Origin: Streptomyces bauhiniae
GTDB lineage: Bacteria > Actinomycetota > Actinomycetes > Streptomycetales > Streptomycetaceae
DNA: 64,000 bases
Reading direction: 5' to 3'
Assembly (NCBI RefSeq): GCF_004784475.1
Contig: NZ_SRRT01000001.1
Coordinates: 434,001-498,000 of the forward strand
The translations under genes and the position numbers were made by a program. Positions 1-8,419 of the stretch are shown here, piece after piece; positions within the stretch are counted from its first letter, which is position 1; each line of letters starts with the position of its first letter. Below the pieces are notes generated by a model that saw only the letters and a program-made list of their open reading frames with translations, was not told where the DNA came from and ran no database searches.

Positions 1-3000
1 CAGGAGACCTCCACCAAGCTGCCCGACTACACACCGCCGGGTGCCTCGGCGCCGATCACTGCCACGTCCTGGAACGAGTACAACAAGCTCGGCCAGGTCA
101 CGGCGGAGGTCGACCCGCTGGGCAACCGCAGGACGTACACGTACACCCAGCTCGGCGACATCGCGTCCGTCACGGACCCGGGCGGCGGCACGTCGACCAT
201 GGTCTACGACACCAATGGCGACCTGCTGTCGTCACAGACCGCCGGCGGCGCACGTCAGGAGTCCACCTGGGACTACCTGGGCAACGAGCTGACCAGCACG
301 GACGTCGTGCGCCAGCCGGCGCCGCGGGCCTACACGGCGATCAACGAGTACAACGCGCCCGGCGGTGAACTCTCCCGGCGGGTGAGCCCGAGCGGGGTCT
401 CGGAGTCGTACAAGTACAACGCCCTCGGCGACGTCACCGAGATGACCGACGGCGCGGGCAACGTCTCCAAGTACACCTACACCAAGGACGGCGACGTCCT
501 CACCACGACGGACGCCGACAACACCAGTACCCGGAACACCTACGACGGGTTCGGTCAACTGGTCGCCACCAGCGACCTCGATGCGAGCGGCGCCGTCCTG
601 CGCACCAGCCGCACGAGCTACGACCGGGCCGGCAACCCGGTGTCGGTGACCGACGCGCGGGGCCACACCACCACCTTCACCGTGGACGCCACCAACCTGG
701 TGACCAAGGCGGTGGAGCCCGTCTCCGCGACCGAGTCGATCACCACGTCCTTCGGCTACGACGTGGCGGGCAACCGCACGCGCTACACCGACGGCCGCGG
801 CAACCCGTTCATCACCACCTACAACAACTGGGGTCTCCCCGAGTCCCTCGTCGAGCCGTCCACCCCCGACCAGCCGGAGGCGGCGGACCGCACCTTCACC
901 ACGGTGTACGACGCCAACGGGCGCGTAAAGGAGGAGCGTTCACCGGGCGGTGTGGTCGTCACGGACGAGTACGACGTCAAGAGCCGGCTGGTGAAGCAGA
1001 CCGGTTCCGATGCCGAGGCCGCGACGGCCGACCACACCTACGCCTACGACTCCGACGACCGCGTCACGGCCGTGGCCGGAGCGGGAGAGGACCGCGACAC
1101 CTTCACCTACGACGACCGGGGGGCGCTGCTCTCGGCGTCCGGACCGTCGGGCAGCTCGTCGTTCGCCTACAACGGCGACGGCGCGATGACGTCCCGCACG
1201 GACGCCTCGGGCACGTCGACCTACGGGTACGACACGGCGGGCCGGCTGAAGACGGTCAATGACGGAGTGACCGGCTCGACGTCGACCTACAGCTACAACG
1301 TCGACAACGCCGTCACCCAGATCGACTACGGCACGGGCAAGTCCAAGCGCACCTTCAGCTACGACTCGCTCCAGCGGCTGACCGGCGACAAGCTCACCTC
1401 GCCCGGCGGCAAGGTGCTCGCCTCGCTCACCCTCGGGTGGGACGACAACGACAACCTGACGTCGAAGACCACGACCGGGGTCGCGGGGGCGTCCGCCAAC
1501 ACCTACGGCTACGACTGGTCGGACCGGCTGACGTCCTGGAACAACGGGACGACGACCGAGGTCTACGGCTACGACGCCTCGGGCAACCGCACCCGCGTCG
1601 GCGGCGACACCTACACCTACGACGCCCGCAACCGGCTCACCTCGGACGGCCACAGCACCTACGCGTACACCACGCGGGGCACCCTGCGGACCGTCACCGA
1701 CGAGGGGGGCACCAAGACCCAGGTGAAGTCGGACGCGTTCGGCCGCGTCGTCAACGAGGGCGACCGGACGTACGCGTACGACGGTCTGGACCGGGTGCTC
1801 GACGCGAAGGACGCGGACGGCTCGAGTGTCTTCTCGTTCCGGTACAGCGGCATGGGCAACGAGGTGGCCTCCGACGGCACCACGTCCTACAGCCGCAATC
1901 CGGACGGTTCGGTGCTCGGTGTGAAGTCGGGCGTGGCGTCCGCGCTGGCCCTGACCGACCTGCACGACGACATGGTGGCGCAGTTCACCGACTCCGGTGA
2001 GGCGCTGGCGGGTTCGAGCACGTACACGCCGTTCGGCAAGGTCTCCGCCACGGCGGGGATGCTGGGCAACCTCGGCTACCAGTCCGGCTGGACCGACCCG
2101 GCGACGGCCGAGGTCAACATGGCCGCGCGCTGGTACTCGCCGGAGACGGGCCAGTTCAACAGCCGGGACACGGTCGGCAACGACCCGCTGCCGGACTCGG
2201 TGAACGCCAACGCCTACGCGTACGCCAACCAGAACCCGATGACGGGCACGGACCCGACCGGGCACTGGTTCAGCTTCCTGAAGAAGGCGTACCACAAGTA
2301 CAAGAAGAAGGTCGCGAAGAAGGTCAAGTCGGGCTGGAAGAAGGTCACCAAGGCGGTCAAGCACTACAAGGCCGCGGCCAAGAAGCGCCTCAAGCCCTAC
2401 ATCCGCAAGGCGCGCAAGGTGGTCCGGATCGTCCACGACCACTACGAGCGGGCCAAGACCTACGTCAAACGCAAACTCAAGCCGTACAGACGCTATGCCC
2501 ACCGGGTCATACAGACCGTCAAACGGAAGGGACAGGCGCTCCACAAGGCCGCGGTCAGCGCGAAGAACAAGCTGGTCGCCAAGGGCAAGAGCGCGCTGAA
2601 GAAGGCCGGGCGTGCGGCGACGAGCGCCTACAAGGCGACGAGCAAGTTCGTCAAACAGCATGCGGCGACCATCGCCTCGGTGGCTGTCGGCGTCGCGGTC
2701 TTCGCCGGGTGCACGGCGGCCACATGGGGTGTCGGCGCGGTCGGCTGCGCGGCCCTGGCGGGCGCCGCGGCCAACGGTGTCGGCTACATGCTGAGCGACG
2801 GCCCCAAGACGGTCGGCGGGTTCCTCGGATCGGTGGCCATCGGTGCGGCGACCGGGGCGCTGGGCGGTGCCGCGGGTGGCGCGGCCTCCGGCGCGGTGGG
2901 CCGTCTGCTCGCCGGCGTTGGCGGCAAGGCGCTCCAGGGCGCGGCCATGGGCGCCGCGGGCGGCGCCGCCGAAGGCGCGGTCGGCTACGGCGTCTCCTGC

Positions 3001-3993
3001 GCCTCCAGTCAGGAGGGTTGCAGCGCAAGCGGCGCAGCCAAGGCATCGGCAGTCGGCGCGGCCACAGGCGGCGTCTTCGGCGCGGTGGCGGGCAAGTACG
3101 GCCGGAAGTCGGAGGGGGGCGGGGACAAGCCCAAGGCCACGGGCTGCCCGACCAAGCACAGTTTCACCGGTGCGACCGGTGTCCTGATGGCGAACGCCCT
3201 CACGAAACCGATCTCCCAGGTGAAGGCCGGTGACTACGTCCTCACGGCGGAGCCCGGCAAGAAGGGGCACGAGAAGCACAAGGTCAAGAACTCGATCATC
3301 ACCAAGACTGACCGTGACTACGTCGATGTCGTCGTGGCCACGAAGTCGGGCCCGAAGACGATCCAGACCACCAAGCACCACCAGTTCTACGAGGTCGGCC
3401 ACAACGCCTGGACCCAGGCCGGCAAGCTGAGGCCCGGCCAGACACTCCAGAGCGCCGCCGGCACCCCGGTGACGATCGTCCGCACCAAGGCGTACACGGC
3501 CAGCCGCGTGACGTACGACCTCAGCGTGGACGGGCTGCACACGTACTACGTGCTGTCCGGCGACTCGGTGACGACGGTCGACGAGCCCGCAGTCGACCTT
3601 GGCGCCGCGATGCTCGTGCACAACTGCGATGGTGCCGTCCCCGGACACTCGGAGGTTTGCGACTGCGATCCTGAGGACCCGACGAGTGAAGTGACCGTCG
3701 ACGCGGGCTCCTTCGAGCAGGCCAGGAACCGCGGCCTGGCGATCGTCGGAAAACTCGACGTCGGGTCCAGGAAGACCATGAGGGGAACTCTGGAGGCCGC
3801 GGTGGAGACATTCGGTCGCGTCACGGGCTTCAGAGCGAAGAGCAATGGCGAGTACCGGGAATTCCGTCTCGACGTGGACGACAAGAAGGGAACGCACATC
3901 AACGTCATGACCGGTAAGAAGGGCACGGTGAGGAAGTGGGCCATCAGATGGCCGGGAAGCAGCGTGACGCCGTGGCTCAGGAGGAACACGTGA
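1..3993 (+). CDS. RHS-repeat polymorphic toxin with Hint domain (5' end outside window)
   Basis: The reading frame is open from base 1, so the start lies upstream. Bases 1 to about 2000 encode tandem RHS/YD repeats of the form YDxxGxxxxxxxxxGxxxxYxY. The RHS-associated core follows, ending around base 2265 with NPMTGTDPTGHW, the usual border between shell and variable tip. After it come a Lys/Arg-rich segment (about 2276-2650), a Gly/Ala-rich hydrophobic segment (about 2650-3110) and a Hint (intein-like) domain from Cys at 3145 to His-Asn-Cys at 3619-3627. The last 120 or so residues (3628-3990) are the presumed toxin, which I cannot assign to a family; His in GTHINV and basic residues in GKKGTVRKW are candidate active-site residues. 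In the family, the RHS shell encloses the toxin and the protein acts in contact-dependent or secreted competition. The stop codon overlaps the immunity gene. Confidence 0.93.
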   Translation, partial: QETSTKLPDYTPPGASAPITATSWNEYNKLGQVTAEVDPLGNRRTYTYTQLGDIASVTDPGGGTSTMVYDTNGDLLSSQTAGGARQESTWDYLGNELTSTDVVRQPAPRAYTAINEYNAPGGELSRRVSPSGVSESYKYNALGDVTEMTDGAGNVSKYTYTKDGDVLTTTDADNTSTRNTYDGFGQLVATSDLDASGAVLRTSRTSYDRAGNPVSVTDARGHTTTFTVDATNLVTKAVEPVSATESITTSFGYDVAGNRTRYTDGRGNPFITTYNNWGLPESLVEPSTPDQPEAADRTFTTVYDANGRVKEERSPGGVVVTDEYDVKSRLVKQTGSDAEAATADHTYAYDSDDRVTAVAGAGEDRDTFTYDDRGALLSASGPSGSSSFAYNGDGAMTSRTDASGTSTYGYDTAGRLKTVNDGVTGSTSTYSYNVDNAVTQIDYGTGKSKRTFSYDSLQRLTGDKLTSPGGKVLASLTLGWDDNDNLTSKTTTGVAGASANTYGYDWSDRLTSWNNGTTTEVYGYDASGNRTRVGGDTYTYDARNRLTSDGHSTYAYTTRGTLRTVTDEGGTKTQVKSDAFGRVVNEGDRTYAYDGLDRVLDAKDADGSSVFSFRYSGMGNEVASDGTTSYSRNPDGSVLGVKSGVASALALTDLHDDMVAQFTDSGEALAGSSTYTPFGKVSATAGMLGNLGYQSGWTDPATAEVNMAARWYSPETGQFNSRDTVGNDPLPDSVNANAYAYANQNPMTGTDPTGHWFSFLKKAYHKYKKKVAKKVKSGWKKVTKAVKHYKAAAKKRLKPYIRKARKVVRIVHDHYERAKTYVKRKLKPYRRYAHRVIQTVKRKGQALHKAAVSAKNKLVAKGKSALKKAGRAATSAYKATSKFVKQHAATIASVAVGVAVFAGCTAATWGVGAVGCAALAGAAANGVGYMLSDGPKTVGGFLGSVAIGAATGALGGAAGGAASGAVGRLLAGVGGKALQGAAMGAAGGAAEGAVGYGVSCASSQEGCSASGAAKASAVGAATGGVFGAVAGKYGRKSEGGGDKPKATGCPTKHSFTGATGVLMANALTKPISQVKAGDYVLTAEPGKKGHEKHKVKNSIITKTDRDYVDVVVATKSGPKTIQTTKHHQFYEVGHNAWTQAGKLRPGQTLQSAAGTPVTIVRTKAYTASRVTYDLSVDGLHTYYVLSGDSVTTVDEPAVDLGAAMLVHNCDGAVPGHSEVCDCDPEDPTSEVTVDAGSFEQARNRGLAIVGKLDVGSRKTMRGTLEAAVETFGRVTGFRAKSNGEYREFRLDVDDKKGTHINVMTGKKGTVRKWAIRWPGSSVTPWLRRNT

Positions 3994-4451
3994 GAGGTTA
4001 CGAGTTCTACGGCACCGAACCGGACTACCTGCCGGCATTCATGAACGACGCCACGGACGCGGATGGTCGCCGTGTTCGGAAGCTCACTGCCGAGGAGACC
4101 CAGGCGCTCAGGAGGCTGAGTCTTTCCCGGTTCCCCGTATCGGGTGGGGCGGACCTCGACTGGAGCCGGAGTCCGCACACCGACCGGCAGATGTGTGAGA
4201 CCGACGAGGACTGGGCGCGAGTGGCGGCGGAGTATTTGTCCCCGTACGCGGGCGAAGGCCGCTCCGTGGTCGTCTTCTGGGGTGACCTGTCGATGCCGAG
4301 TGTCGAGATGCCTGTGGAAGTGGCGATTCGCCGGTCCCTGGACTTCATGGACGCGGACATGCACTTCTGGATGCACCCTCTTGGCAGCTCCGTCCTGATC
4401 GAGTACCTCCAGGACGGACGGGTGACTGTGGCTCCCATTCCGGGCGACTGA
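3990..4451 (+). CDS. Putative immunity protein for the RHS toxin
   Basis: This 153 aa acidic, soluble protein has no signal peptide or membrane segment. I chose GTG 3990 because AGGAGG at 3979-3984 lies 5 nt upstream and because it gives a GTGA overlap with the toxin stop; an ATG at 3936 is in frame but would lie deep in the toxin gene. Polymorphic toxins almost always carry a cognate inhibitor immediately downstream, and the tight translational coupling fits that role. I do not recognise the family. The C-terminal half contains an aromatic and acidic stretch (DADMHFWMHPLG). The immunity role is inferred from position, not from homology. Confidence 0.8.
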   Translation: MRGYEFYGTEPDYLPAFMNDATDADGRRVRKLTAEETQALRRLSLSRFPVSGGADLDWSRSPHTDRQMCETDEDWARVAAEYLSPYAGEGRSVVVFWGDLSMPSVEMPVEVAIRRSLDFMDADMHFWMHPLGSSVLIEYLQDGRVTVAPIPGD

Positions 4452-4487
4452 GTTCCGGAACCCATGGAGCACCAGCTCCTCGCGCAA

Positions 4488-4523
4488 GGTCAGGTACCCG
4501 GCCATCCGGCCGGGTACCTGACC
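4488..4523. terminator. Bidirectional hairpin between convergent genes
   Basis: A perfect 16-bp inverted repeat (left arm 4488-4503, right arm 4508-4523) with a 4-nt ATCC loop lies between the immunity gene and the convergent secreted-protein gene. It probably terminates both transcripts. Confidence 0.85.
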
Positions 4524-4528
4524 CGTTC

Positions 4529-5668
4529 TCATGACTTGTAATAAAGGTCGAACTGCCTGTTGCTGCCCGAGTTGTTCGTAATCCCGAAGCACAGCCGAGG
4601 CGCGCCCGCGCCCGTGTAGATCGCCATTCCTTCCGGCTCGCGCGGGTCCGCTGCCGCGTCCGCCTCCGAGTGGGTGCTGGTGATGTAGCCCGTCGTGGGG
4701 TTGTTCGCCGTGCCGTTGAGGTCGAAGGACGTGGTGTGGATGGCCCACTTGTCGGTGCCCGTGAGGGTGCTGGACGGGGGAGTCGTGCGGGGGTCGCCGT
4801 CGAGCATGTAGACGTACTGGCCGTAGGACGTGAAGCCCTGGAAGGTTGCCGGGGTGGTGGGGTCCGGGGTGCCGTCGGCCTTGTACTTGTAGAGCGGGGG
4901 CTGCTGGATGCGGGCCAGGGGGGCCGGGAGGGCGCCGGTGCCGGCCGTGGCCGACGCCGCGGCCAGGTCGTACGCCGCGAACCAGTGCGCGGAGCCCAGC
5001 GCGTAGCGGATCAGCAGGATGTTGTGGTCCGCGTCCACCGACGGCGTCATGGAGGTCGCCGCCGGGTCCGGTGAGCCGAAGCGCTGCACCGACGGGTGGC
5101 TGGTCCACAGCACGGTCTTGGTGGCGAAGGGGAAGCGGACGACCTCCTGCCCGTACCCGCTGCGCCCGGACCCCGCCTCGGTCCACACGTACGCCGGGTT
5201 GCCCCCGCTCGCGGGCTGCACCCCGAGGGACACCCCGTGGCCGAAGCCCAGCAGGTACATGTACCCGTTGACCGCGCCGGTGGCGATGTCGTGCCGGGTC
5301 AGACAGAGGTCGCCCGACTCCGCGTGGTCGTCCCCGCCGATGGACGCCGTCACCGCGACCTGGCTGCCCGAGCGGAGGTAGGCGATCTGGCTCGCCCCGG
5401 CCACCTGGAGCGTGTAGAAGTGCCCGGCCGCCGAGTCGAAGGCGATGCCCTGGAGCGTGGTCGAACTGTCCTGGTTGGCGACCCCGGCCAGCCAGCGGGT
5501 GGACCCGGCGGCGACATCGATCAGCGCGGTCCCGCCCGGCACGCTCGCCGGGTTGTCCACGGGCGCGGCCACTGCCGCCCGGGCGGGCAGCCCCAGCCCG
5601 GCGGCGGCACCGGCGGCGAGGCCGGTGCCGCCCCGGATCAGATTGCGACGCGTCATGTTCATGGTCAT
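4529..5668 (-). CDS. Tat-exported secreted protein, TagC-like beta-propeller type
   Basis: This 379 aa protein begins with a twin-arginine signal (TRRNLIRGG at residues 5-13, an Ala-rich hydrophobic stretch, then an ARAAVAAP-like cleavage region), so it is exported folded. The mature part has repeated blocks such as LQGIAFDSAAGHFYTLQ and YGQYVYMLDGDP that look like blades of a beta-propeller. Similar Streptomyces proteins are often labelled teichoic acid biosynthesis protein C or as phage receptor-binding TagC-like proteins; that name does not establish an enzymatic role. Three in-frame ATG codons (5668, 5662, 5656) are possible starts. The function remains open; extracellular carbohydrate or wall binding is an inference. 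Confidence 0.75.
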   Translation of the reverse strand: MTMNMTRRNLIRGGTGLAAGAAAGLGLPARAAVAAPVDNPASVPGGTALIDVAAGSTRWLAGVANQDSSTTLQGIAFDSAAGHFYTLQVAGASQIAYLRSGSQVAVTASIGGDDHAESGDLCLTRHDIATGAVNGYMYLLGFGHGVSLGVQPASGGNPAYVWTEAGSGRSGYGQEVVRFPFATKTVLWTSHPSVQRFGSPDPAATSMTPSVDADHNILLIRYALGSAHWFAAYDLAAASATAGTGALPAPLARIQQPPLYKYKADGTPDPTTPATFQGFTSYGQYVYMLDGDPRTTPPSSTLTGTDKWAIHTTSFDLNGTANNPTTGYITSTHSEADAAADPREPEGMAIYTGAGAPRLCFGITNNSGSNRQFDLYYKS

Positions 5669-5742
5669 GACGCGGACCCTAGCGGCTCAAAACGCCCCCG
5701 CCGCCGGGTACTTGTGCAGTTCTTGACCTGGGGGAAGCCCCC

Positions 5743-7374
5743 TCAGATCCCCGCCGCCTCCGACAGATCCCGCTTGATCGCCGTCAGCAGCTCCGCAGCC
5801 CGTGCACGCGCCGCCGGGAGGGCCGAGCGGTCCGCGACCGGGACCACCACCTCCAGGTAGCACTTCAGCTTGGGTTCCGTGCCGCTCGGGCGGACGATGA
5901 CGCGGGCGCCGTCGAGGGTGTAGCGGAGGCCGTCCGTGGGCGGGAGGGTGGCCGTGCCGCGGGTGAGGTCCTCCGCCGAGGTGACCGGGAGGGACGCCAG
6001 GGAGGTCGGCGGGTGTTCGCGCAGGCGGCGCATGGCGGACGCGATGACCGACAGGTCCTCCACCCGTACCGAGAGCTGGTCCGTGGCGTGCAGGCCGTGC
6101 TCCAGCGCGAGGTCGTCGAGGAGGTCGAGCAGGGTCCGGCCGGACTCCTTCAGCTCCGACGCCAGCTCGGTGATGAGCAGCGCGGCGGTGATGCCGTCCT
6201 TGTCCCGTACGCCCTCGGGGTCGACGCAGTAGCCGAGCGCCTCCTCGTACCCGTACCGCAGGCCGTCCACGCGGGCGATCCACTTGAAGCCCGTCAGGGT
6301 CTCCTCGTAGCCGAGGCCCGCCTTCTCGGCGATCCGGCCCAGCAGCGAGGAGGAGACGATGGACTCCGCGAAGGTGCCCGTGACGCCCCGGCCCACCAGG
6401 TGCGCGGCGAGCAGCGCGCCCACCTCGTCGCCGCGCAGCATCCGCCAGTCGCCGCCGTCGCGTACGGCCACCGCGCAGCGGTCCGCGTCGGGGTCGTTGG
6501 CGATGACGAGGTCCGGCTCGGTGACGGTCGCCCGTTCGAAGGCGAGGTCCATCGCGCCGGGCTCCTCCGGGTTGGGGAAGGCCACGGTCGGGAAGTCCGG
6601 GTCGGGCTCGGCCTGCTCGGCCACCAGCACCGGCTCCGGGAACCCGGCCCGCGCGAACGCCGCGAGCAGCACGTCCTTGCCGACGCCGTGCATCGCCGTG
6701 TAGACGGTACGGGCACTGCGGGCCGACCCCTCGGCCAGCACCGCGTCCGTACGCGCCAGATACGCGTCCAGTACCTCGTCGCCCAGCACCTCCCAGCCCG
6801 CCTCGGGCCGGGGCACGTCGGCGAGCACGCGCACCGCGTCGATCTCGGCGGCGATCTCCGCGTCGGCGGGCGGCACGATCTGGGAGCCGTCGCCGAGGTA
6901 CACCTTGTAGCCGTTGTCGCGCGGCGGGTTGTGGCTGGCGGTGACCTCCACGCCCGCGACCGCGCCCAGGTGCCGTATGGCGAAGGCGAGGACCGGGGTC
7001 GGCAGCGGGCGCGGCAGCACGGCGGCGCGCAGTCCGGCGCCGGTGATCACGGCGGCGGTGTCCCGCGCGAAGTCGGCCGACTTGTGCCGGGCGTCGTAGC
7101 CGATGACCACCAGGCCGCCCGTCTCGCCCTTCGCCTTCAGGTACGCGGCGAGTCCTGCGGCGGCGCGGATCACGACGGCGCGGTTCATCCGCATCGGGCC
7201 CGCGCCCAGCTCGCCGCGCAGCCCGGCGGTGCCGAACTGGAGCGTGCCGCTGAAGCGCGCGGTCAGCTCCGCCGTGTCCCCGGCGTCGATGAGCTTCGCC
7301 AGCTCCTCGCGGGTCTCCGCGTCGGGGTCCTCGGCCAGCCATGCCTGGGCCCGTGCGATCACTTCGTCCTGCAC
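5743..7374 (-). CDS. Phosphomannomutase/phosphoglucomutase family enzyme
   Basis: This 543 aa alpha-D-phosphohexomutase interconverts hexose 1- and 6-phosphates. Visible family signatures are the phosphoserine loop TASHNP at residues 145-150, the metal-binding loop NDPDADR near residue 300, the sugar-binding loop near GFKWIARVDG, and the C-terminal phosphate-binding loop PSGTEPK. Length matches the long actinobacterial PMM/PGM group. The start is GTG 7374: upstream in-frame sequence has no good start, and an AAAGG lies about 10 nt before it. It ends 368 nt before the far end of the -strand pair with purine nucleoside phosphorylase, whose stop is 44 nt upstream of this start, so the two are probably co-transcribed. 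With the phosphorylase it could channel pentose or hexose phosphates from nucleoside salvage; whether it also isomerises ribose/deoxyribose phosphates cannot be read from sequence. Confidence 0.93.
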   Translation of the reverse strand: MQDEVIARAQAWLAEDPDAETREELAKLIDAGDTAELTARFSGTLQFGTAGLRGELGAGPMRMNRAVVIRAAAGLAAYLKAKGETGGLVVIGYDARHKSADFARDTAAVITGAGLRAAVLPRPLPTPVLAFAIRHLGAVAGVEVTASHNPPRDNGYKVYLGDGSQIVPPADAEIAAEIDAVRVLADVPRPEAGWEVLGDEVLDAYLARTDAVLAEGSARSARTVYTAMHGVGKDVLLAAFARAGFPEPVLVAEQAEPDPDFPTVAFPNPEEPGAMDLAFERATVTEPDLVIANDPDADRCAVAVRDGGDWRMLRGDEVGALLAAHLVGRGVTGTFAESIVSSSLLGRIAEKAGLGYEETLTGFKWIARVDGLRYGYEEALGYCVDPEGVRDKDGITAALLITELASELKESGRTLLDLLDDLALEHGLHATDQLSVRVEDLSVIASAMRRLREHPPTSLASLPVTSAEDLTRGTATLPPTDGLRYTLDGARVIVRPSGTEPKLKCYLEVVVPVADRSALPAARARAAELLTAIKRDLSEAAGI

Positions 7375-7418
7375 CTCGGGTGAACCTTTCTCTCGAACTC
7401 TCCGACCCCCTGAGCGGG

Positions 7419-8243
7419 CTACAGCCGGTTCAGCACCTGGCCCAGCAGCTCGCCCATGCGCGCCGCCGAGTCGCGGCCCGCCTGGAGGACCTCCTCGTGG
7501 TTCAGCGGCTCGCCCGTCATGCCGGCGGCGAGGTTGGTGACCAGGGAGATGCCCAGCACCTCGGCGCCGGCCTCGCGCGCGGCGATGGCCTCCAGCACCG
7601 TGGACATGCCGACCAGGTCCGCGCCGATCACGCGGGCCATGCGGATCTCGGCCGGGGTCTCGTAGTGCGGGCCGGGGAACTGCGCGTAGACGCCCTCCTC
7701 CAGGGAGGGGTCGATCTCCTTGCACAGGGCGCGCAGGCGCGGCGAGTACAGGTCGGTGAGGTCGACGAAGTTGGCGCCGACGATCGGGGAGGTGGCCGTC
7801 AGGTTCAGGTGGTCGCTGATCAGCACCGGCTGGCCGGGGCGCATGCCCTCGCGCAGACCGCCGCAGCCGTTGGTCAGCACGATGGTCTTGCAGCCGGCGG
7901 CGACGGCGGTACGGACCCCGTGCGCGACGGCGGCGACCCCGCGGCCCTCGTAGTAGTGGGTGCGGCCCAGGAACACCAGGGCGCGCTTGTCACCGAAGGT
8001 GTACGAGCGGATCTTGCCGCCGTGCCCCTCGACGGCCGGCGGCGGGAAGCCGGGCAGCTCGGTGACCTGGAACTCGGCGTCGGGCTCGCCCAGGGCGTCC
8101 ACGGCCGGGGCCCAGCCGGAGCCCATCACGAGGGCGACGTCGTGGGTCTCGGCGCCGGTGAGTTCGCGCAGGCGCGCGGCGGCGGCGTCGGCGGCGGCGT
8201 GCGGGTCGCCCTGGCGGTCGTCCGGAAGGAGAGATGCGTTCAC
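7419..8243 (-). CDS. Purine-nucleoside phosphorylase (trimeric class)
   Basis: The 274 aa enzyme cleaves purine (deoxy)nucleosides with phosphate to base plus (deoxy)ribose 1-phosphate in nucleoside salvage. Motifs of the trimeric PNP family are present: phosphate loop VMGSGWAP near residue 33, GRTHYYEG, the substrate segment [22 protein letters not shown], and LVTNLAAG with the base-contacting Asn. I chose GTG 8243 because it gives the conserved MNASLLPDD start and has a -10-like TACCCT exactly 7 nt upstream, which suggests a leaderless mRNA; an ATG at 8339 is in frame but would put the promoter inside the gene. It is divergent from the flavoprotein gene and lies upstream of the sugar-phosphate mutase. 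Confidence 0.94.
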   Translation of the reverse strand: MNASLLPDDRQGDPHAAADAAAARLRELTGAETHDVALVMGSGWAPAVDALGEPDAEFQVTELPGFPPPAVEGHGGKIRSYTFGDKRALVFLGRTHYYEGRGVAAVAHGVRTAVAAGCKTIVLTNGCGGLREGMRPGQPVLISDHLNLTATSPIVGANFVDLTDLYSPRLRALCKEIDPSLEEGVYAQFPGPHYETPAEIRMARVIGADLVGMSTVLEAIAAREAGAEVLGISLVTNLAAGMTGEPLNHEEVLQAGRDSAARMGELLGQVLNRL

Positions 8244-8250
8244 GCGGACG

Positions 8251-8280
8251 AGGGTAGCCGGTGTTCTCCTACGCGCGTAG
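8251..8280 (-). promoter_or_regulatory. PNP promoter with perfect palindrome over the -35 region
   Basis: On the minus strand TACCCT (8256-8251) sits 7 nt before the PNP GTG and fits a -10 box of a leaderless transcript. The perfect 12-bp palindrome CTACGCGCGTAG at 8269-8280 covers the position expected for the -35 box, so it is a candidate repressor operator. The regulator is unknown. Confidence 0.55.
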
Positions 8281-8406
8281 ATGACAGAGCCCATGGGAAT
8301 GCGATCGTTGTCATGCAGATTTCGACAAAGGCTGGGCAAAACGGCTGCGCAACGGGTGTGCGGTGTCCATTACCGCCCCGCCGCACCCGCTTCCCGCCGG
8401 GTGCGG

Positions 8407-8412
8407 GACAAT
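8407..8412 (+). promoter_or_regulatory. -10 box of leaderless flavoprotein transcript
   Basis: GACAAT lies 7 nt upstream of GTG 8420 with no Shine-Dalgarno between them, consistent with transcription starting at the start codon. Confidence 0.45.
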
Positions 8413-8419
8413 GGGGTAC

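Noticed and set aside
1..2000. Tandem repeats that might look like a CRISPR or satellite array
   Set aside because: They are degenerate protein-level YD repeats in one reading frame, with no constant repeat/spacer lengths at the DNA level.
940..4038. 1032 aa open frame on the minus strand opposite the RHS gene
   Set aside because: Arg/Val-rich composition typical of antisense frames of GC-rich genes; the plus frame has RHS repeats and a Hint domain.
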